DNA of 64,000 bases, taken from assembly GCA_017311315.1 (NCBI GenBank), contig CM029669.1:11398390-11462389 (forward strand). Reading direction: 5' to 3'. The position numbers and the translations under genes were made by a program. How positions within the stretch are numbered: the first letter of the stretch is position 1; every line of letters begins with the position of its first letter. The stretch comes from Dendrocalamus latiflorus (taxonomy: Eukaryota > Streptophyta > Magnoliopsida > Poales > Poaceae). Below are positions 11,002-23,794 of this stretch, piece after piece. Under the pieces are notes generated by a model, which did no database searches, had not been told where the DNA came from, and was given only the letters and a program-made list of their open reading frames with translations.

Positions 11002-14000
11002 TCATATAACTGTTCCACTAGGGAGCAAAGCGTCCTTGATCACGGTGACAATGCCGCTTTTGATGAAGTATCCATCTGTCTCCCTGGCAGCTTCTTGGAC
11101 ATTGTCAACATTGATTATCTGCAAAACCAAATGAGCCACTTAAGAAGCATCACTACCTAAAACAATGCGTAGCACGTAATCTTATGTTTAGTAGAACAAT
11201 GGAGATCAAAATAGCCATTGTAATGCAATGGGTAAAAAAATTGCAATGTTCTTGTTTTTTTTTCTTATGAATTACAATTCAGAAGGCCATGAGAACAATC
11301 AAATGCATCAGCAGAGGTCCATCAAGCAATATTTAGCAGCAGGAAAACAACTGGATCTGGATAATGGCAGGTGTTATTGAATGAATCTTGAATGGTGCAT
11401 GCTTATGCTCATGAAAAGGGCTTTTGAGCAGCCCTGCAACACACACTGATATCTCGCTCTGCATTTTCACTGTTTTTATTTTTTTACAATAAAAAAGTGA
11501 TATATGACTACCTGACAGCTCTTTCTTGTTGAAAACAGAACTTTAGTTAGATTAGCTCACTTAAATCTAGGTACAATGGCAAACAGAAGATCCATCTAAT
11601 CAAAGATAAGTGTATAGCAGTCATATCATATAAGCTACCTTCCATGCAAAATGATGAAAGGTCTTGCAAGTCGATATTTATTTCAATGAACTTCTTTTAC
11701 AATCAATGCAGAAACTAACAGGAGATAATATGACATATCCAGTATTATAATTTATCAACAAGAAAAAACATAAACAATAGATGCTCAACAGTATATCAAT
11801 TTGGATACCTTCACATTGTCTCCAATACGAGCATTCTTGTCAATGATTGCTCTTCTTATGTGTGAATTCTTTCCAATGCCAATGGGAATGCCACCTTTTT
11901 CAGCATGGAGTTGCTTGTCAGCTTCGGTCTGGTGAACAAAAAAAAATTGAGGGATGACTTCTCTCATTATTCTGACAGCAACATATTAAACTTTCACTTA
12001 TTTTACCTCGTAGTAGTCAGCACCCATTAGTAAAGAGTCCTCTATTATTGCACCTTCAGATATGCAGGACCGGAGTCCAACTACTGAATGGTGTATCTTG
12101 CAGTTCTACACGGACAAAAAGCAAGGCGTCATGAATTTAGAAGCCTTTATTAGTTGCAGCATGAAAAATTACTTTGGAGGAGAGATAAAAAACATAGCCC
12201 ATATAGGACTATAGAAGGCCTTAAAATATGTTATGGCAAAAGGAAACTAAAAGGCTCTATATAAGGCCTTAAAATATGTTGTGGCAAAAGGAAACTATTA
12301 AGGCTACTTACTTTAATAACACACCCTTCACCAATAACACTGTCTGTCACATCAGCATCAAGAACCTTCGAAGGAGGTAAGTGTCGAGGTTGTGTGTAAA
12401 TTGGAGCAGAACGGTCATAGAAACTGCATTCGTATTGAAGCCATACATTAAATCAAAGGGAGTAATTCAATCCAAAAAAGTGAGTAATTCTAAGAATTCA
12501 CATGCATTAACTTTTGTAATCTTGGGCCACAGCAGGGTGAAAAGTGAAAGCATACCTGAAATCTGGTATTGGCCTTTTGGTTATTCCCAAATTTGCATTA
12601 TAGAATGCCTCGATGGTACCAATATCTTCCCAGTAACCATCATACAAGTAAGCTTGTACCTGCAGACAACAATAACACACCCTTAAGCAGCAAATATAGC
12701 ACATGACCAACAGCAATGAATGCCAATTAAAGGGCCTATATTATAAATTATTAGAGTATCTATGTTTTGAAAAATAAATTTATTAGAGAATCAACATATG
12801 GCATGATGGTGTTTCTGTGGAAGGTCAAATGCTAGAAATTATAAAAGCAACAGCAATAAACTGAAAAAGCAAACAACTAAAAATTCGATGAGCTTTGCAT
12901 ACCCTCATTCCAATGTTTGTTGCACCTGGAATAACCTCACTTCCAAAGTCATTGGCTCCAGGGAACTGTTCACGGAGGAGCTGAAGCATTACATTTTTGC
13001 TAATAACATAGATACCCATGCTAGCAATATAAGGCATTTCTTTAGCCCTCACATCATCAAGGCCAAGTATGGTTGTGTCAACCTGCAAGATCAAAAAAGG
13101 CAGCAACATGATGAAAATGCATTTTACAGAAAATTTTTTGAGGTGTAATAAATGATAGTGATTAGTGTACCATCATTGCTTTCAACTGCTCTCCTTTTGG
13201 TTTTTCTGCAAATTCAATTATCCTCCCTTCTTCATCAATTTTCATAAGGCCAAATGCAGTTGCACGTTTCTCATCCATCGGCAGGGCGGCAACGGTAATA
13301 TCAGAATCCGTTTCTCTGTGTGCCTGAATAAACTTTTCATAGTCCATCCTGTACAGGTGGTCTCCGGCAAGAATTAGAAACTCCATAACATTATGCTCTT
13401 CAAATAGCCACGAGTACTGCCTTACAGCGTCTGCAGTACCCTGAGATAAGAAGATAAACGAAAATCAGTGCTCTACATAAGCTAGCATGGAACCCTAACA
13501 ACACTTTCATGTAGATAAGCATGAAATTTATTGACATACAGTAACCAACTGAAATGCTGTGTGTTATATATGGATTACAAATTTGAACGTAACATAAAGA
13601 ATAAAAAAATAGCACTAAAGATTAGGGAGCAGACTACAGATACGAAAAATAGATTCGAATGTGCTAGTTATTTGAAGGAAAGACACAGCATTATGTACCC
13701 ATGTTACTGCAAATCTGATGTAACATAAAAAAAAAAGAGAAAATAGCACTACATAGATTCGAATGTACCCATGTTTACTGCAAAAAATCTGATGCCAAAC
13801 ATTGGGCCTCAACTATGTGTTATAATTATCCAGCAAAATAAGGTATATACAAGTAATAGATGTTTATCGACTGGTGTGCTCACATCAACTATGTCACTTT
13901 ACCCTTTGAAATTCACTGTGGAATGAATAGAGCTGCATCCTTCATTCCTTCTTTTATTTATTCTTTTTGTAAATTCAATCTCAGAATGAGTTATGACCAT

Positions 14001-15786
14001 CATAGAGAACAGAGTGATTGAAATACTATGACTGGTTTGGGATAAACTAGTAGAAGCTGTGCAACTGTATGGTCTAGCATTTAGAATCTAAAGAAGAAAT
14101 CGTGATGCATATTAAGTCATAGCCCATGAATCATAGTTTGATCTGATTTGTTTACTGATAAACAATGATCACTGGCTGATGCACATAAGAATAAATAAAA
14201 AAAATATTTTGCTAATTTCCAACTAACTCTGCTGAATTATTTCTATCAATGTTTTGTGAAAAAAAATGTTTTTCCCTTTTTGTGAGAAACTGATTGTGAT
14301 TCTAATTTCTGGCAGGTTGACCCTGGGATTTCTGTAGACGGCTTTGGGATTCGCTCATGACCATAAAACGATATGCTCATGAGTACTTTTATAAAGGAAT
14401 TATAAAGTTGATCTTTAAAATGCCAACATAAGACAATAAAAAAACAAAAGAAACAAATGCGGAGTGTTATAATTGAAGACTACTAAATCAATTAATAGGA
14501 TTAATTTTTCTGATTTTTGTGGGGGCTTAGGAGCGAACAACAAATCTCTAATGTTCCTGGGTAGATGAATGGCACATTTCACATAACAGAAAGCACACAA
14601 CATTGATTGACAATTTGAGATACCTGAAACCAGTTAGGATTATCTGGGCTCTGCTGTGCGGCAAGGACTTCGACGAACCCTTCATTCTTGTACCCTCCAA
14701 TGTTGCTTCCGTAGGCTCTTGAGAGGTGACGGTTGAGAGAAGCGGAGTTGAATTGTGTCAGAACATAGATCTTCGATATGTTACTGTTCAGACAATTGCT
14801 GACAGGGATGTCAATAAGCCTGTAGTTGGCACCCAATGGCACCGCCGGCTTGGCACGCTTCTTAGTCAGGGGATACAATCTAGTCCCGGCACCACCTCCA
14901 AGAATGATTCCGAGAACACTCTGCACCAACAAAAGAAGCACATCAATAGCATATAGCGAAATTAATCCAACAAAGAATGAGTATAAACAAACAATCAGAA
15001 CATTCCCCGTAAACCAACAGCATATGTGACCATACAATGATTAAACAGCAGAGAACATTCAGTGATCATGATGCATGTACCATTGCAAATCCTCTATCAA
15101 AACCCAATGACTAAAACCATTTGAGAAGGAAAGTGATTAAACTAGAAAGAATGATCCAAGTTCCTGATTTGATTGCCCAATAGTATAAGACCCACGTGCC
15201 ATGGACCATGACAACTTCTTGATCAATTCCTTATGGGCTCACACCCGCAAGCACTTATTTAAGTGAGCCTCTCAACAACTCACATCCAACAATTACCACA
15301 TTTATTGGAACCTGGTATAAACAAACAATCAGAAACCATGGAGACGTCCACATGAAACCACAAGACGACAGCCGCATTTGCGCATCCAAATTATCAACAA
15401 GACATTTAAAGGAAAAAATTCCGCACGTCTCAAATTCTCATCAGGAAAGACAAATGCGCCGCAGGACACGACGGATCAGAGCAGCGAAACAGGTAGGCTA
15501 GGCGCCAAGAAGCGCCGCATTTCCCTACAGGGGGCAGCGGGGCGCGTACCGTGCTGGCGTCGGGATCGAGGCAGGTCTGGGAGCTCTTGGAGTCGGACAC
15601 CGCGCGCGGGGAGAAGACGAACGGCCGCCGTGCCGGCGCCGCGGCAGCCACCCCGCGTGACCGCGTGCCCCGCGGCGCGCGGAGGAGGCGGAGGGGGTCG
15701 CCGGAGGTGGAGGCGGAGCTCGCGGCGGAGGCGTGGTGCGAGGAGACCAGGGTCTTGGAGGGGGAGGCGATGGCGGCCATCGCCAT
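11002..15786 (-). CDS. AGPS: ADP-glucose pyrophosphorylase small subunit, plastidial
   Basis: Glucose-1-phosphate adenylyltransferase makes ADP-glucose and PPi from glucose-1-phosphate and ATP, the committed step of starch synthesis; small and large subunits form a heterotetramer. Nine coding exons join without a break: 15786-15550, 14920-14624, 13440-13171, 13082-12903, 12659-12556, 12423-12312, 12105-12007, 11928-11809 and 11118-11002 (511 aa, a normal length). Residues 1 to about 60 look like a transit peptide. Cys72 in QTCLDPDAST matches the redox-regulated Cys of plastid forms. GGGAGTRLYPLTKKRAKP (87-104) is the nucleotide-binding loop, LILAGDHLYR (200-209) holds the catalytic Asp, and FAEKPKGEQ (255-263) holds the glucose-1-phosphate Lys. 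The last third is the beta-helix. All introns are GT-AG. The ATG at 15786 was preferred to the one at 15807 because MAMAA is the family start. Residue 188 is Ser where the family has Leu. Confidence 0.97.
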
Positions 15787-15943
15787 TGCGGTGGGAGCTC
15801 GAGTCACGGGGTCCCTGTGGCGCCGCGAGGGAGACGAGACGAGCGTGGGTGGGAGAGATCAGGAAATAAGGCCACCAGTGGAGGCCGGAGAGATAGTCTG
15901 ATAGAGAGTGGTGTAGCCTCGTGTGGCTATGTGAATTTAGCTA

Positions 15944-15954
15944 GCTTTTTATAG
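15944..15954 (-). promoter_or_regulatory. TATA box of AGPS
   Basis: On the minus strand CTATAAAAAGC lies about 160 bases upstream of the start codon, leaving room for a 5' UTR of roughly 130 bases. It sits at the edge of the duplicated upstream module. Confidence 0.75.
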
Positions 15955-15956
15955 AC

Positions 15957-17460
15957 TTTATCATTTATTTCATTTTTTTCACAGAGAGACTAACGTAATG
16001 TTCCAAACAGTTTACATTTTTTTCGGCTTTAAAAGTATGATTTTTAAAAAATAATTTCTATAAACTATTTATAGAAGTCACAACAGTTTTGATAGAGTGA
16101 GTTTTCAACATGTGTGTTTTTTACTGAATCTTTTTTACAATCAGTAAAAGATACGATGAAAATCAGAACGCTTATAAATAGGATGTAAGAGAGAGAAAGG
16201 TTCTTCTCTTTATGTGATGGTATTGTCCGGCGCGGATTCTCTGACTTACAAGAGCTAAGTCACGGTAACTTTTCCCCTGCCCGATGCCATCCATTCCGCA
16301 TCCAACGGCTGAAGCCGTCTGCTGCCCGCGTCCACGCCGCCGGCCGGCTGCCCAGCTCCGGCCGCGTCTGAGCCGCCGCCTACCCAGCTCCGCCCGCGTC
16401 CGCGCCGCCGCCTGCTCGCCCGTGTCCGCGCCGCGTCCACGCCGCCGGTCGGCTGCCCAGCTCCGCTCGCGTCCGCGCCGCCGCCGCCCCAGCTCCGGCC
16501 GCGCCAGACGCGATGAAGCAGGCGGCGGCGCGGAAGCGGGCGTAGCTGGGCTGGCGCGGCCGGAGCTGGGGCGGCGGCGGCGCGGACGCGAGCGGAGCTG
16601 GGCAGCCGGCCGGCGGCGTGGACGCGGCGCGGACACGGGCGAGCAGGCGGCGGCGCGGACGCGAGCGGAGCTGGGCAGCCGGCCGGCGGCGTGGACGCGG
16701 CGCGGACACGGGCGAGCAGGCGGCGGCGCGGACGCGAGCGGAGCTGGGCAGCCGGCCGGCGGCGTGGACGCGGGCAGCAGACGGCTTCAGCCGTTGGATG
16801 CGGAATGGATGGCATCGGGCAGGGGAAAAGTTACCGTGACTTACCTCCTGTAAGTCAGAGAATCCGCGCCGGGTATTGTCTGCGTTCAGTAGGTGGCACT
16901 TTTGGAATGTCCTCTTTAGGGGAGGACGTGGCACTCATGGCTTCGGTTCATAGGGATGACATGGGCTACTTTTGTTGTCTTATTTATAGTACGCTCATAT
17001 AGACTTATTTTTTATGATTTATATTTAAATTTTTACTATAGTCAAGTACTGATGATAACTTATTTAGTATAATTAAATTTAAAAAATATCATTTATTTCA
17101 TTTTTCCTTAGAGAGACTAAAGTAATGTTCCAAACAGTTTACGTTTTTTTAGCTTTAGAAGCATGATTTTTTAAGGTGACTTTTATAAACTATTCATAGA
17201 AGTCGCAACAGCTTTAATAGAGTAGCTTTTCAATATAAATATTTTTTACTCTCTCAATCTTTTTTACAATTAGAAAAAGATATGGCAAAAATTAGAACAT
17301 TTTTAAACAAGGGTGTAAGAGAGAATGATTCTTCTCTTTATGGGATGGTATTGTCTGCGTTCAGTAGGTGGCACTTTTGGAATGTCCTCTTGGGGGAGGA
17401 CGTGGCACTCATGGCTTTGGTTCATGGGGATGACAAGGGCTACTTTTGTTGCCTTACTTG
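15957..17460. repeat. Duplicated upstream module of AGPS (two diverged copies)
   Basis: Copy A (15957-16227, resuming 16872 to about 16985) and copy B (about 17088-17460) share the same order of landmarks: tcatttatttcattttt, gttccaaacagtttac, ttcttctctttatg, ggtattgtctgcgttcag, gtggcacttttggaatgtcc and gctacttttgttg. Copy B is continuous; copy A is split by the fold-back element. With the insert removed the repeat period is about 475 bases. Copy A abuts the AGPS TATA box, so the duplication lies in the presumptive promoter. Confidence 0.85.
16228..16871. mobile_element. Fold-back Mutator-like element, non-autonomous
   Basis: The 644-bp insertion starts cggcgcggattctctgactta and ends with its inverted complement. 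It is flanked by the 9-bp direct repeat ggtattgtc (16219-16227 and 16872-16880), the target size of Mutator-like elements. Copy B of the surrounding module shows the empty site. Almost the whole element is inverted repeat: arms of about 300 bp with the centre near 16530, strongly GC-rich, so a transcript would form a long hairpin. The right arm has repeats of about 73 bp (gcagccggccggcggcgtgg type) at 16590-16765. Long open frames in all phases are a by-product of the GC content. Confidence 0.88.
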
Positions 17461-17469
17461 GTCAGCCTT

Positions 17470-20100
17470 ATACTATCACATAAATTCTATGAGAATTTCA
17501 TATAAGTCCTATAAAAAAAATAGTCTCGTATAAATTTTAGGAAATTCACATATCTCAAATGGGATCTAAATGGTTGTAACGCAGCACCATCAATCAAGCT
17601 GGTACATATAGTGACATTTTGGAACTCAAATCCAGAAAGTAGCGGTTAAGATGTTACCCATGCATTTCGAAAATAATTTTAGTCAAAGATACCAAATTAC
17701 TGTGCGCCCAATTACTACAGAGATATATTAAATTTTTTCCTGCATAATACATGCTCAACTAGTTTGTTTTCGCAATCGGCCTCAATCACCACCACTAGTG
17801 CAGTAGATTTTCGCAATTGGCTAAGCCAGGGTGTTAACCTAGCTTTTCTGACCTCTTGAGCTATGGCTTAAAATTGAAAAGTCTATAATACCCTTGATAC
17901 AAGTTACCGCTTGTTCATTGACTGATAAAAGTCATCATCATCTATTTCAAAATTTTCATTTGTGTTACATTCCTATCCATATTACTCTATTCCTTAGTAT
18001 TCATCAAAATTCAATACAAACCTTATTTCTTCATGAACAACAAACGAGTGAATTAGCCAATGTATTTGTTCATGAACAATAAACAAAGAATTGATTTCAT
18101 TGATGAACAATAAGAATTTGGGGGAACAACAAGAACTAAAATCAATTGACGAACAGCAAGCACCATCCACAAGAACAAAGCCAACACCATCCATAAGCAC
18201 CATCTATTGGACCCAACATCCTCGACAAGAATTCTTGCACATATCCCCATAAATTTTGGTTGAGTGCAACGGAAATAAATTCACACTACACTCTTCTTCT
18301 CTCTTACGTCATTGAATAATCATCAGATACAAAAATTCCATCTTCTCAAGAAATCCATTGGGTGCAAGAAAATTCATCCTCAAGAAGTTTCAAGAAAAAA
18401 GTCGAAAAATCATAAAAAGAATGGAATGATCCCCATTGCTATAGGAATTCTGCGAAAGGTGCAAGAAATTGGACGACACGCCTAGGGGTGGTTGGATCTG
18501 GGACCGTGCTCCCCATGGCGGGGAGGTGACGATGACGGTGGGCTCGAGGGTTTGGATCCCCAGCCAGCGACCCTAGGGACAGCTGAAATCTGAGGCCATG
18601 CATACTCGCTAAGTGACAATAGCGGCAGGTTTAGGGCATTGGAGGTAGAATTCCTCCATCTACTTAGCCGCTGTCAGATCTAGATTTTGCCTATAGAGAA
18701 TCTCATATGATTCCACTACAATATTTCTTAGATCAGTAGATAGTGTTTATATATATTGTTGAATTATTTTATACATCGCATAAACCATACCATACATTAA
18801 TATAATATATTAGAGTTTAAATATACCACATTGGGTAATATTTGCATAAAGGGCCACTAGACCAAATATTTACATTACAAAAGTAGTAGTGGAAGCAATG
18901 AACAAAAGACAGGGCCATATGTTTCCACAGGCACACGACTAGTGGTAAAATGTATACAACAGATATTATCCAAGCTAGGATAATGTATGTGCACACAATC
19001 TCCTTCCTAGCATACTCGACTAGGAGTAGGTTACTAAGGATCACCCGAATTTTCTCCATCTTCTTCACCATCATTTCCAAGAGCATCATTGTATGTGTAA
19101 TGAACCCTTATTTAAATTTTGGTTTGGTTCAGATTTGGAAATGGCTCTCAATTTAGGATTTTGAATTATTGAATTTTGGCTATATCTTTCTTTTCTTTCC
19201 CATAAATTTTATTTTAAAATTAAGCTCAGGCTTTGTTTTTAATAAACTACATCTTCCATTTAAATTTTCAGTTTAAAACCTGACTTTTGGTTTGGCATGA
19301 AATACTGTAAATTCTCCTGCTTATTTTTTGAATCATCTTTTCATATTTGAATACTCATTTGGTTTAATTTTTATTAATTGCATTCTTTTCTTATAAATTT
19401 TTATTTTTTATGTATTTTATTTCTTAGGAACCTCCATCAAAAGCCAGAAAAACCAAATACCAATAAGATGCAAAATAAAAAGTTTAAACTTTTACACATT
19501 TTTAAATACCCTGATTTTGAGGATGTTACATCCATCTACAAGAACACACCAACATGTTGTAATTATTACCATTTCATCACTCAGTCTCGTTGTCGCCACC
19601 TTCTCTAGTCGAAGAAGAATAATTGAGTATGGCATATAAGCAAAACATGTACATGGACATTAAGTCATTCGAAATCAGGGTGGTTTATAGCAAAGTGGTG
19701 ATTTGCTCTGATTTTGATAGATATGATGTAAAACAAATGATTTTATGGTTTAGGGTGTTTTTTGGATTTAAGTCATAAGACGGAATAAAGTAGACTTCTT
19801 CCTAGTTATATAATGAGTTCAGTGGCAAAACATTTTTTTGTTGGAAGTTGAGTCCCTCCATGTATACACGATGGACGCGATACGTTGCTTCACCATGAAA
19901 CGACTCGAATATGCTGGCTTCTTCACTCATGAAACCGTGTGCAAGACCGTGGCCGCCTAGCATTTCGCCGTTTGGTGGATCCGATGGAGGCCATGTGGAG
20001 GAGCAAAGCATGCGGGCCTCGAGGGTGATATGGCTCAAGTGGCAAAAGGGCGCTCGTGAAAAAAAGTCGAGTTAAAATGTGTTCGGCCTCTTATGCGATA
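17470..20100. other. AT-rich intergenic DNA, no gene seen
   Basis: No recognisable coding region, LTR or TIR pair was found. Short open frames have no family resemblance and are poor in coding character. Confidence 0.5.
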
Positions 20101-20470
20101 AGTTTGAGGCGAGCTTGAGTTAAGCTCGAGTTAGGGTTCAAGTTTAGGCTTGAGCTCGAGCTCGACTCGTTGAAACTCGATAATAATTAAATTAATTTAT
20201 TATATGCTAATTTTTAATAATAAGAAAAGTTTGAGTTCAAATTCGGCTGGAGTAAATTTAATAACAATCAAAATAATTCAAATATACACTAATTTTCAAC
20301 AATAAGAGAAGCTTGAACTCGAGTTTGGCTTGAGTAAACTTGGTAAGAGTTAATATGTATCACTGTTTAAACTCGAATCGAGATTTCCGAACTATTCGAA
20401 TTCGGCTCGATAAAACTCACGAACGTAAGATTAAATTTGAGTTCAGCTGATTTAAAATTTGAGCCAAACT
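20100..20470. repeat. Degenerate gagctcgag/gagttcaaa-rich repeat tract
   Basis: Short words such as gagcttgagtt, gagctcgagctcg, ctcgagtttggcttgag and actcgaat recur on both strands at irregular spacing. This resembles diverged repeats at transposon ends, but no boundaries could be set. Confidence 0.45.
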
Positions 20471-20630
20471 CAAATTACATCTAAAATGGTCCAAACTCGA
20501 ATAATGCACAAGCCCGATCTTTTTTTTTACAGTTTTACTCGTGAGCACACGGGCGCTTCGAGCCGGACAAAGCGCTCAGTAAATCTGTCGCGGGGAAATC
20601 TCACTGCAAGAAGCGTGCTGTCTTCTTACC

Positions 20631-20631
<1 letters not shown>

Positions 20632-20665
<34 letters not shown>

Positions 20666-20674
20666 CCCCCCCCC
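20632..20674. repeat. (TC)n microsatellite with adjoining C run
   Basis: About 16 TC units followed by a run of about 12 C. Confidence 0.95.
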
Positions 20675-20679
20675 TGCCT

Positions 20680-22390
20680 CTCCTTTTCGTTGAACGAATA
20701 TGCTCCTCCCTCTAGACAGATGCCAGTTGATCCGTGATTGGAGCCAACGAATTTGTGTGGAACTTTCTTTACAAGCCATGTGACTGGGTTTATACAGTTG
20801 TTGATTGTCCAATTTTTATGACAGGTGCATATATATATAGGGGAACATTGTATTAGCTATAGCTAATAACTTTTAACTGAAAATAAATAATATAAACTAA
20901 AAAATGGTTTTTTGAAAAAAAAACGTGAAAGGTAAAAAAGTGAGAGAGATGAGTATGGAGGCGGGAAAGAGGAGCAAGGTGTATAATGCTTCTGTAACTC
21001 CTGACTTATCTTCGGAGTGAGAAAAGTGAAAAAATCGTTTTGAGAAACCAGATGTTTATATTTTTTTAGCTTTTTAAGTAAAAATTAAAAGCAGAAGCTA
21101 ATATAAATAGATGGTAGTATTTTTAATCAAAGTTCACATTTTTCATCTCACTAAAGGCGTTGCAGTACTTTCTATAGAAATTAGAGGCATGGAGCTGAAA
21201 GGACATCTATTCTACGCATGAGAGACCACATTAGAGACAATGCCCAAGTCCAAAACAAAAAAAGGTATACGAGATTCCAACGAGAAAAGCGTTATTTAAA
21301 CTATAGCTAGCGTACGCACGTGGCCTGGAAGCTCTAGTCCACGTTAAATTCTGGATACCGTGGATACTTGTTTCGAGAGACGATGACGATGAAAAAGGTG
21401 TCGCTGTCTCGAAGGAACCAGGACGCCATGTACAGACATGTGAAGCTCTGTACAGATGTATCTCCTCGCATTTTCCATCGTCCATTCGCTCCACCTCACA
21501 TGGTAGTTATCCTTCCCCTTTCAACAGGTGATGCAGATTGTTTGAAGATGTTCACAGCAGCCAACATACTAAACAAACATTGGCTTTTCTCAGTAGCCAA
21601 CATAATACTAGCACAGTAGCACGAGAACAGAAGAGTTTCAAGCATCTCTGGTTTGACCAGGCAAGCACATTCAGGCTCTAAGCAACCAACAAGATGGCAA
21701 CACCCAGCTGGGAATAACTTAATTATTGTTCTAAGCAAGCAAATCAGAGTATGCCACTGATGATCATTTGTCGAGCCAACCCCAATACAGCAGTTGTTTT
21801 TATCTTTCAAGATCATCGTCGCTAATTTACAACTCCACGCACCAAAGAGTGAAGCCCAGATGAGGGCACCGAAAATACATCAACATCGCAAGACCCTTTT
21901 TGTGATTAACAAAAAAAGATTATACACGCCTGCTTCATGGCAAAATTTGTGAGCCTACTGCGAACAGTGAGTGAACTGCACTGCAGCATTTAAAAGAACA
22001 CAACCCAACGGATTTTCGATCCATTTACTGTAAAGAATATCGTACACCTTGATGCACACCCCAGCACTGCCCCATGGAAACTGGTATGAATAGGTACCAG
22101 CTGCATGCTGGACGATCACAGTCATCTCCAGCCTCAAATGTAACAGTATGCCCTTTCAGTCCTTACCGCAGCATGTCAAGAAAAGTTTCTTTGTACTCAG
22201 ATGTTTCTTTGCCTTCAAGTTCAAGATCTCTCCAGCCGATGCACTTCTGCTAATTGAATGATAGCCCCAATTGTAAATTTTGCATTAATCCAGATTCCAG
22301 AGGTAACCAGGCAGCTACTAGTCGAGGCATCATCTAATGCTCATGTTGTTCATAGTTCATACCATCCACAACACGCACGCTTACTTGCAA
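20680..22390. other. No gene recognised
   Basis: Non-coding by inspection. It lies downstream of the NAA15 relic on that gene's strand, so the part near 22.2-22.4 kb may be its old 3' UTR. Other open frames have no recognisable content. Confidence 0.4.
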
Positions 22391-23612
22391 AGACAAACCC
22401 TCTTCATCCTTTGTTTTTACTTGCTGGCCTAGCAGACCATTGTCTGGTGCAATATCCAAAGTATTGTTGACAAGAGTTGGTTGTGAGGGCACTCATGATA
22501 CCTCCAAAGTATGTAGAGTACGGAAAATATTCAGCACACCGTGCTTTCCACCCTATAGAAATAACAAGGTTAATTCTGACTGCTATCAAGTTATCACTAT
22601 TCATTAGCAATTTAGCAAACATGTTGATATTACGTAAATTCTGGTAGCCATAATCTAGTGGTATTGTAGAGAAATGGATGATACGCCCAGTTGCATGGAC
22701 GGCAACAAAGTCCATCATAACAGTAGTAGTTCTCATCAAATTAGCATTAGTAGCAGAAAAATGTAAGCTTGTCATTGGGGCAGTGTTAAGTGTAAGAAAT
22801 GGCATACAATAACAAATACGCCAAAACGGTCAAAAGAAAATTGAGAGATCTGGCAATACTGAAACTTGCTTTCTGCAGCACCTTGATCACCGAAGACAGT
22901 CTGAAGCAATTGATGAACTTCAATACAATATTGAATCTTCCATTCTTTGACAGGACCAAGAACACCATTTCTGTTTGCACGTTCAGAAAATGTGACAACA
23001 ACAATATAGCAGCTAAATTAAAAACAGATGTGTACTTATTTTGGTATTTACCCAGATACTGTGTTATTTACTGAATCTTCAATTAATCCGACTGCCTCAA
23101 GCTTCTTGTCTGGCTCTAAAAGGTTCATCATTTCTGCAGCAGCCACTCTGTGCATCAAAGAAGCTGCCAAAATAACTATAGGTGTTATTCAAATAGTATA
23201 CACCAACTTAAGAGAAATTACAGTCGAATACTAAAATAAAAACCATCATGCTTCTCAAGGAAACTTTTACTTCCACAAGAGACTTCCCATCTAACTGTCT
23301 GAAAGAAGAAATTTTTTGTACGAATAATCTATTTTTTATTCGAAATTATAGATATATACCTGCGGAATTTTTTTTTTACAAAAATAGGCTCAAGTAGTCC
23401 AATGGAAGGGCGACTGGAGTCAATCGCCCAACCGAGAGGCGACATATGGGCAGTATGGTAACGGTTGGGCGAATTATTGCTGTCGCCCGTGCATTGGGCG
23501 ACTGGAGCTCCAGTCGCCCAACGCCCGGGTGACAGGGGGTTTAAAAAGGACCGCGCTCGGCCGCCGCCGCCCCAGTTGCCCCATTTCATTCAGTCGCTCG
23601 CTCGGCACGAGA

Positions 23613-23706
23613 GAAGAGAGGAGAAGAGGAGAGAAAGGAGGGGAGAAGAGAAGAGGAGAGGAAGGAGGGGAAAAAGAGGAGCGGGAGAAGAGAGGGAGAG
23701 GAGGGG
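23613..23706. repeat. Purine-rich (GA/GGA) tract in MULE left arm
   Basis: Almost pure A and G on the plus strand, built of gagaagagg/gaggagagg units. Confidence 0.85.
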
Positions 23707-23794
23707 GCCATTCCATCCATTCAGATCTTCATATCCAGTTATTTTTTTAGTATATTGTATTTGTGGTATTTTTTTCTGAAATGTTAATGGTAGT

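Noticed and set aside
15787..15807. Upstream in-frame ATG of AGPS (MTRAPTA)
   Set aside because: Family members start at MAMAA; the ATG at 15786 was chosen, although the upstream ATG cannot be excluded without transcript data.
15378..15954. Plus-strand open frames of up to 163 codons
   Set aside because: They are antisense to AGPS exon 1 and its 5' flank; their composition follows the GC-rich transit-peptide codons.
16172..17002. Many long Arg/Ala-rich open frames on both strands
   Set aside because: They lie in a GC-rich inverted repeat, are mirror images of each other on the two strands and have no protein family character.
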